From contig NZ_BCXE01000012.1 in assembly GCF_001894945.1 (NCBI RefSeq), forward strand, positions 62,001-126,000: a stretch of DNA of 64,000 nucleotides. The letters are read 5' to 3'. Made by a program: the position numbers and the translations under genes. Below are positions 60,979 through 64,000 of the stretch, piece after piece; the stretch's first letter is position 1, and each line of letters opens with the position of its first letter. A model generated the notes under the pieces. The model had not been told where the DNA came from. It saw only the letters and a program-made list of their open reading frames with translations, and did not search any database. The stretch is from Rhodococcus ruber NBRC 15591. Its GTDB lineage: Bacteria; Actinomycetota; Actinomycetes; Mycobacteriales; Mycobacteriaceae.

Positions 60979-62736
60979 TCACAGGCCCAGATCGGCGTCG
61001 AACGCCGCTTCCTCGAGACGGTGCTTGATCGTGGTGAGGAACCGGCCCGCGTCCGCACCGTCGATCAGGCGGTGATCGTAGGTCAGCGGCAGGTAGCACA
61101 TCGACCGGACACCGATCGACTCGTTGCCCACCTCGTCGGTGACGACCACCGGTCGCTTGACGATCGCGCCGGTGCCCAGCATCGCCGCCTGCGGCGGCAC
61201 CAGGATCGGCGTGTCGAACAGGGCGCCCTGGCTGCCGATGTTCGTGATCGTGAAGGTGCCGCCGGCCAGCTCGTCCGGCTTCAGGCCACCGCTGCGCGCC
61301 CGCTTGGCGATGTCCGCGATCGCGCGGGCCAGGCCGGCCAGCGACAGGTCGCCGGCGTTGTGGATCACCGGGGAGAGCAGACCCTGCTCGGTGTCCACGG
61401 CGATGCCGAGGTGCTCGGCGGCGTGGTAGGTGATCTCCTTCTTGTCCTCGTCGTAGGAGGCGTTGATGTTCGGATGCGCCTTGAGGGCCTCGACGACGGC
61501 CTTTGCGAAGAAGGGCAGGAAGGTGAGGTTGACGCCCTCACGTTCGGCGAAGGTCGCCTTCGCCTGCGACCGCAGATGCGCGATCTTGGTGACATCGACC
61601 TCGAAGGTCTGGGTGAGCTGTGCGGTGGTCTGCAGGGACTCGCGCGTCTTGATCGCGGTGATCTGGCGGATCCGGTTGACCTTCTGCGTGGTGCCGCGCA
61701 GGTGGGCGAGCTCGGGCCGGACGCCGGCGGTCGTGGCCGGAGCGGCGGCCGGAGCCTTGGCGGCGGGAGCCTTCGGGGCCTCGGCAGCGGGGGCCTTCGC
61801 GGCCTCGGCGGCGGCGAGCACGTCCTGCTTGCGGATGCGTCCGCCGACTCCGGTGCCGGACACCTTCGACAGGTCGACGTCGTGCTCGGCGGCGAGCTTG
61901 CGGACGAGGGGCGTGACATACGGCGTGGCGCCACCCGGGGTCTCCGCGGCAGCGGGCGCCGGGGCGGGCGCCGGAGCGGCCTGCTTCGCGGGCTCCGGGG
62001 CGGGCTGCTTCGCGGGCTCGGGGGCCGCCTGCTTCGCCGGCTCGGGCTCGGGCTCGGGCTTCGGTTCCGGCTTCGGTTCCGGCTTCGGTTCGGGCTTCGA
62101 CGGCGCCGCGGCCGGGGTTCCCGACCCGATCACCGCGAGCTGTCCGCCGACCTCGACGGTCTCGTCCTCGTCGGCGTTGATCTCGAGGAGCACACCGGCC
62201 ACAGGGGACGGGATCTCCGTGTCGACCTTGTCCGTGGACACCTCGAGCAGGGGTTCGTCTACCGCGATCTCGTCTCCGACAGACTTCAGCCACCGGGTGA
62301 CGGTGCCTTCGGTCACGGACTCACCGAGCGCCGGCATGGTGACCGGAGTGCCTTCGGCGGAGCCGGTGTCGGAACCGGACGAAGCCGGCGCCGGCTCGGG
62401 TTCCGGCTCGGGTTCGGGCTCCGGGGTGGACTGCTCCTCGGGCGCCGCCTCCTCCGACGGGGCGGCAGTGGGAGCGGTCGACGATCCTCCGTCGTCGGCG
62501 GAGTCACCGATCACCGCCAGCTCACCGCCGATCTCGATCGTCTCGTCCTCCTGGGCGACGATCTTCACCAGCACACCGGCCGCGGGCGAGGGGATCTCGG
62601 TGTCGACCTTGTCCGTGGAAACTTCGAGCAGCGGCTCGTCGACTTCGACCGTGTCTCCTTCCTGCTTGAGCCATCGCGTGACAGTTCCCTCGGTGACGCT
62701 CTCACCAAGCGCTGGCATCTGGACGGAGAAGGCCAT
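60979..62736 (-). CDS. dlaT: Dihydrolipoamide acyltransferase (E2) with two lipoyl domains
   Basis: A 585-residue E2. The two N-terminal lipoyl domains are nearly identical, with lipoylated lysines Lys43 and Lys170 in [14 protein letters not shown]. They are joined by acidic EPEPEP and later [16 protein letters not shown] linkers. The peripheral-subunit-binding domain is at about 275-320 ([20 protein letters not shown]). The catalytic core has [16 protein letters not shown] and active-site [18 protein letters not shown]. It serves pyruvate dehydrogenase (AceE) and, in mycobacteria, is shared with peroxynitrite reductase and branched-chain oxoacid complexes. ATG 62736 with GAGGAG upstream. Confidence 0.95.
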   Translation of the reverse strand: MAFSVQMPALGESVTEGTVTRWLKQEGDTVEVDEPLLEVSTDKVDTEIPSPAAGVLVKIVAQEDETIEIGGELAVIGDSADDGGSSTAPTAAPSEEAAPEEQSTPEPEPEPEPEPAPASSGSDTGSAEGTPVTMPALGESVTEGTVTRWLKSVGDEIAVDEPLLEVSTDKVDTEIPSPVAGVLLEINADEDETVEVGGQLAVIGSGTPAAAPSKPEPKPEPKPEPKPEPEPEPAKQAAPEPAKQPAPEPAKQAAPAPAPAPAAAETPGGATPYVTPLVRKLAAEHDVDLSKVSGTGVGGRIRKQDVLAAAEAAKAPAAEAPKAPAAKAPAAAPATTAGVRPELAHLRGTTQKVNRIRQITAIKTRESLQTTAQLTQTFEVDVTKIAHLRSQAKATFAEREGVNLTFLPFFAKAVVEALKAHPNINASYDEDKKEITYHAAEHLGIAVDTEQGLLSPVIHNAGDLSLAGLARAIADIAKRARSGGLKPDELAGGTFTITNIGSQGALFDTPILVPPQAAMLGTGAIVKRPVVVTDEVGNESIGVRSMCYLPLTYDHRLIDGADAGRFLTTIKHRLEEAAFDADLGL

Positions 62737-62790
62737 GTCTGTTGACTCCTCGACGGTTGTATTCGGGTGTGTTGAGTTGTGCCGACCGAT

Positions 62791-62826
62791 GGTCGCGGAC
62801 CATTGTGTGGTCGCTGACCATTGTGC
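62791..62826. repeat. 2 x 18-bp tandem repeat upstream of dlaT
   Basis: GGTCGCGGACCATTGTGT (62791-62808) and GGTCGCTGACCATTGTGC (62809-62826) differ at two positions. They lie 55-90 nt before the dlaT start (minus strand). Confidence 0.85.
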
Positions 62827-62952
62827 TCGAGGCCACGGTCTCGTGCGGTGTCTTGCGGTGTTCGGTTGAGACCACACCCGATGCCGGGTATGACCTCGAC
62901 CATCCTTGCACTGATCCCTCGGCGGCGTTCGACGAGGGTTGGGTCGCGTGCG

Positions 62953-62988
62953 CCCGCGCGTCCCCGCAACCCGGCAGGGACGCGCGGG
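62953..62988 (-). terminator. Hairpin after pepA
   Basis: 12-bp stem CCCGCGCGTCCC (62953-62964) / complement (62977-62988), 12-nt loop, just past the aminopeptidase stop codon. Confidence 0.75.
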
Positions 62989-62993
62989 ACGGA

Positions 62994-64000
62994 TCACCCG
63001 TTGTTCGCGATGTCCTCGATGACGGCGATGAGGGTGCGCACCGGGACGCCGGTGCCGCCCTTGCCGACATAGCCGAACGGGCTCCCGGTGTTGAAGGCCG
63101 GCCCGGCGATGTCGATGTGGGCCCACTGCACACCCTCGGCGACGAACTCCTTCAGGTACAGGCCGGCGGCGAGCATCCCGCCCCAGCGATGCGGCGTGAC
63201 GTTGGCCAGGTCGGCGACCCGGGACTTCAGGTCCGCGCGCAGCTCGGCCGGCAACGGCATCGCCCACCCGTTCTCCCCCACCTCCTGCGAGAGCCGGGCG
63301 ACGCGGTCCCGGAACTCGTCGGTGCCCATGACGCCGGGCGTCCGCGTCCCCAGCGCGACCATCTGCGCGCCGGTGAGCGTCGCGGTGTCGATCAGGTAGT
63401 CGGGCTCGTCCTCGCAGGCGCGGACGATGGCGTCGGCCAGGATGAGACGGCCCTCGGCGTCCGTGTTGATCACCTCGACGGTGGTGCCGCCGTACTGGGT
63501 CAGCACGTCGCCGGGTCGCTGTGCCGTCGCGGACGGCATGTTCTCGGCCATCGGTACCGTCGCGGTCACGTCCGCCGCCACGCCGAGCTTCGCGGCGAGC
63601 ACGACCGTCGCGACCACCGCCGCCGCACCCCCCATGTCGGACGTCATGTTCTCCATCCCGGCGGCCGGCTTGATGGAGATGCCGCCGGTGTCGAACGTGA
63701 TGCCCTTGCCGACGAGCGCGACCTTCGGAGCCTTCCGCTTCTTCGCCGAGTAGCTCAGGCGCACGAGCCGCGGCGGACGCGACGATCCCTTGCCGACCCC
63801 GACGATGCCGCCGTAACCCTGCTGCTCGAGCGCCTTCTCGTCCAGCACCTCGACCTTCAACCCGGCGGCGGTGCCGAGCGCCTTCGCGCGCTCGGCGAAC
63901 TCGGCCGGGAACAGGTGACTCGGCGGGGTGTCGACGAACCGGCGGGCGGTGGCGACCGCCTCGGCGACGGCGACCGACCGGGCCAGCTCCGCCTTGGCCT
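62994..64000 (-). CDS. pepA: Leucyl aminopeptidase (M17), C-terminal part
   Basis: Partial: at least the last 335 codons, running off the right edge, so the start lies outside the window. M17 motifs are [18 protein letters not shown] (metal-binding Lys/Asp), AAMGG-like [11 protein letters not shown], the signature [14 protein letters not shown] with catalytic Asp/Glu, and [19 protein letters not shown]. The C-terminal end is [19 protein letters not shown]. It removes N-terminal residues, especially leucine, from peptides and recycles peptide-derived amino acids. The frame stays open to the boundary with no stop. Hairpin follows. Same strand as dlaT, as in mycobacteria. Confidence 0.9.
   Translation of the reverse strand, partial: AKAELARSVAVAEAVATARRFVDTPPSHLFPAEFAERAKALGTAAGLKVEVLDEKALEQQGYGGIVGVGKGSSRPPRLVRLSYSAKKRKAPKVALVGKGITFDTGGISIKPAAGMENMTSDMGGAAAVVATVVLAAKLGVAADVTATVPMAENMPSATAQRPGDVLTQYGGTTVEVINTDAEGRLILADAIVRACEDEPDYLIDTATLTGAQMVALGTRTPGVMGTDEFRDRVARLSQEVGENGWAMPLPAELRADLKSRVADLANVTPHRWGGMLAAGLYLKEFVAEGVQWAHIDIAGPAFNTGSPFGYVGKGGTGVPVRTLIAVIEDIANNG

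Overview
The window is about 64 kb of very GC-rich DNA with dense genes on both strands, mostly G/C third codon positions, many GTG and some TTG starts, and no IS element, prophage or CRISPR array. The gene set and order (accD6-kasA-acpM-fabD-mabR-aceE, ahpE, surf1-ptpA-ptkA, panB, caeA-like, glnA2-glnE, glnA1, lipA-lipB, dlaT, pepA) is, from memory, the Mycobacterium tuberculosis Rv2213-Rv2247 neighbourhood read backwards. With an NDMA-dependent nicotinoprotein alcohol dehydrogenase and a FAS-II/mycolate cluster, this points to a mycolic-acid actinobacterium, most likely Rhodococcus. That genus assignment is an inference.

Left part (1-7.6 kb), mainly accessory: an ArsI/CadI dioxygenase-fold protein, a SigZ-like ECF sigma factor with a C-terminal cysteine motif, a divergent SAM methyltransferase, a beta-CASP RNase-like metallo-hydrolase, a tiny membrane protein, a nicotinoprotein alcohol dehydrogenase, a serine hydrolase and a DUF3145 protein. 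From 7.7 to 16.1 kb runs the FAS-II block on the minus strand: aceE, mabR, fabD, acpM, kasA, accD6. A perfect 12-bp inverted repeat lies between mabR and fabD and looks like the MabR operator. Then come DUF3052, ahpE and tRNA-Val. A variable segment follows (17.7-24.6 kb: SulP transporter, DUF1254 protein, orphan protein, secreted lipase, acyl-CoA synthetase).

From 24.7 to 36.7 kb is conserved housekeeping: two small proteins, surf1, ptpA/ptkA, a NIF3-like protein, a zinc-ribbon protein, RNase H-phosphatase, RNase P RNA (rnpB) with a 30-codon gene beside it, an RNB ribonuclease, a CHAP protein, proline iminopeptidase, a lipoprotein and panB. Nitrogen control follows (a Hip1/CaeA-like protease, glnA2, glnE), then thiM and a small secreted PASTA-like protein.

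From 44.9 to 51.9 kb is an amino-acid catabolic module: fused indolepyruvate ferredoxin oxidoreductase, valine/leucine-type dehydrogenase, Lrp/AsnC regulator and APC permease. It could take amino acids up, deaminate them and convert the 2-oxo acids to acyl-CoA. A TetR regulator then diverges from a PF10118-type ferritin-like hydrolase and a polytopic membrane protein, with a 30-bp operator-like palindrome between. The right end carries glnA1 (with a textbook GlnR box), an RDD protein, DUF4191, lipA, lipB, an epimerase, two-lipoyl-domain dlaT and the C-terminal part of pepA.

Recurring non-coding themes are perfect-stem hairpins between gene ends (two share sequence), short tandem arrays (13-31 bp units) in at least six intergenic spots, and -10-like hexamers 6-8 nt before start codons of nine genes, which suggests leaderless transcripts.
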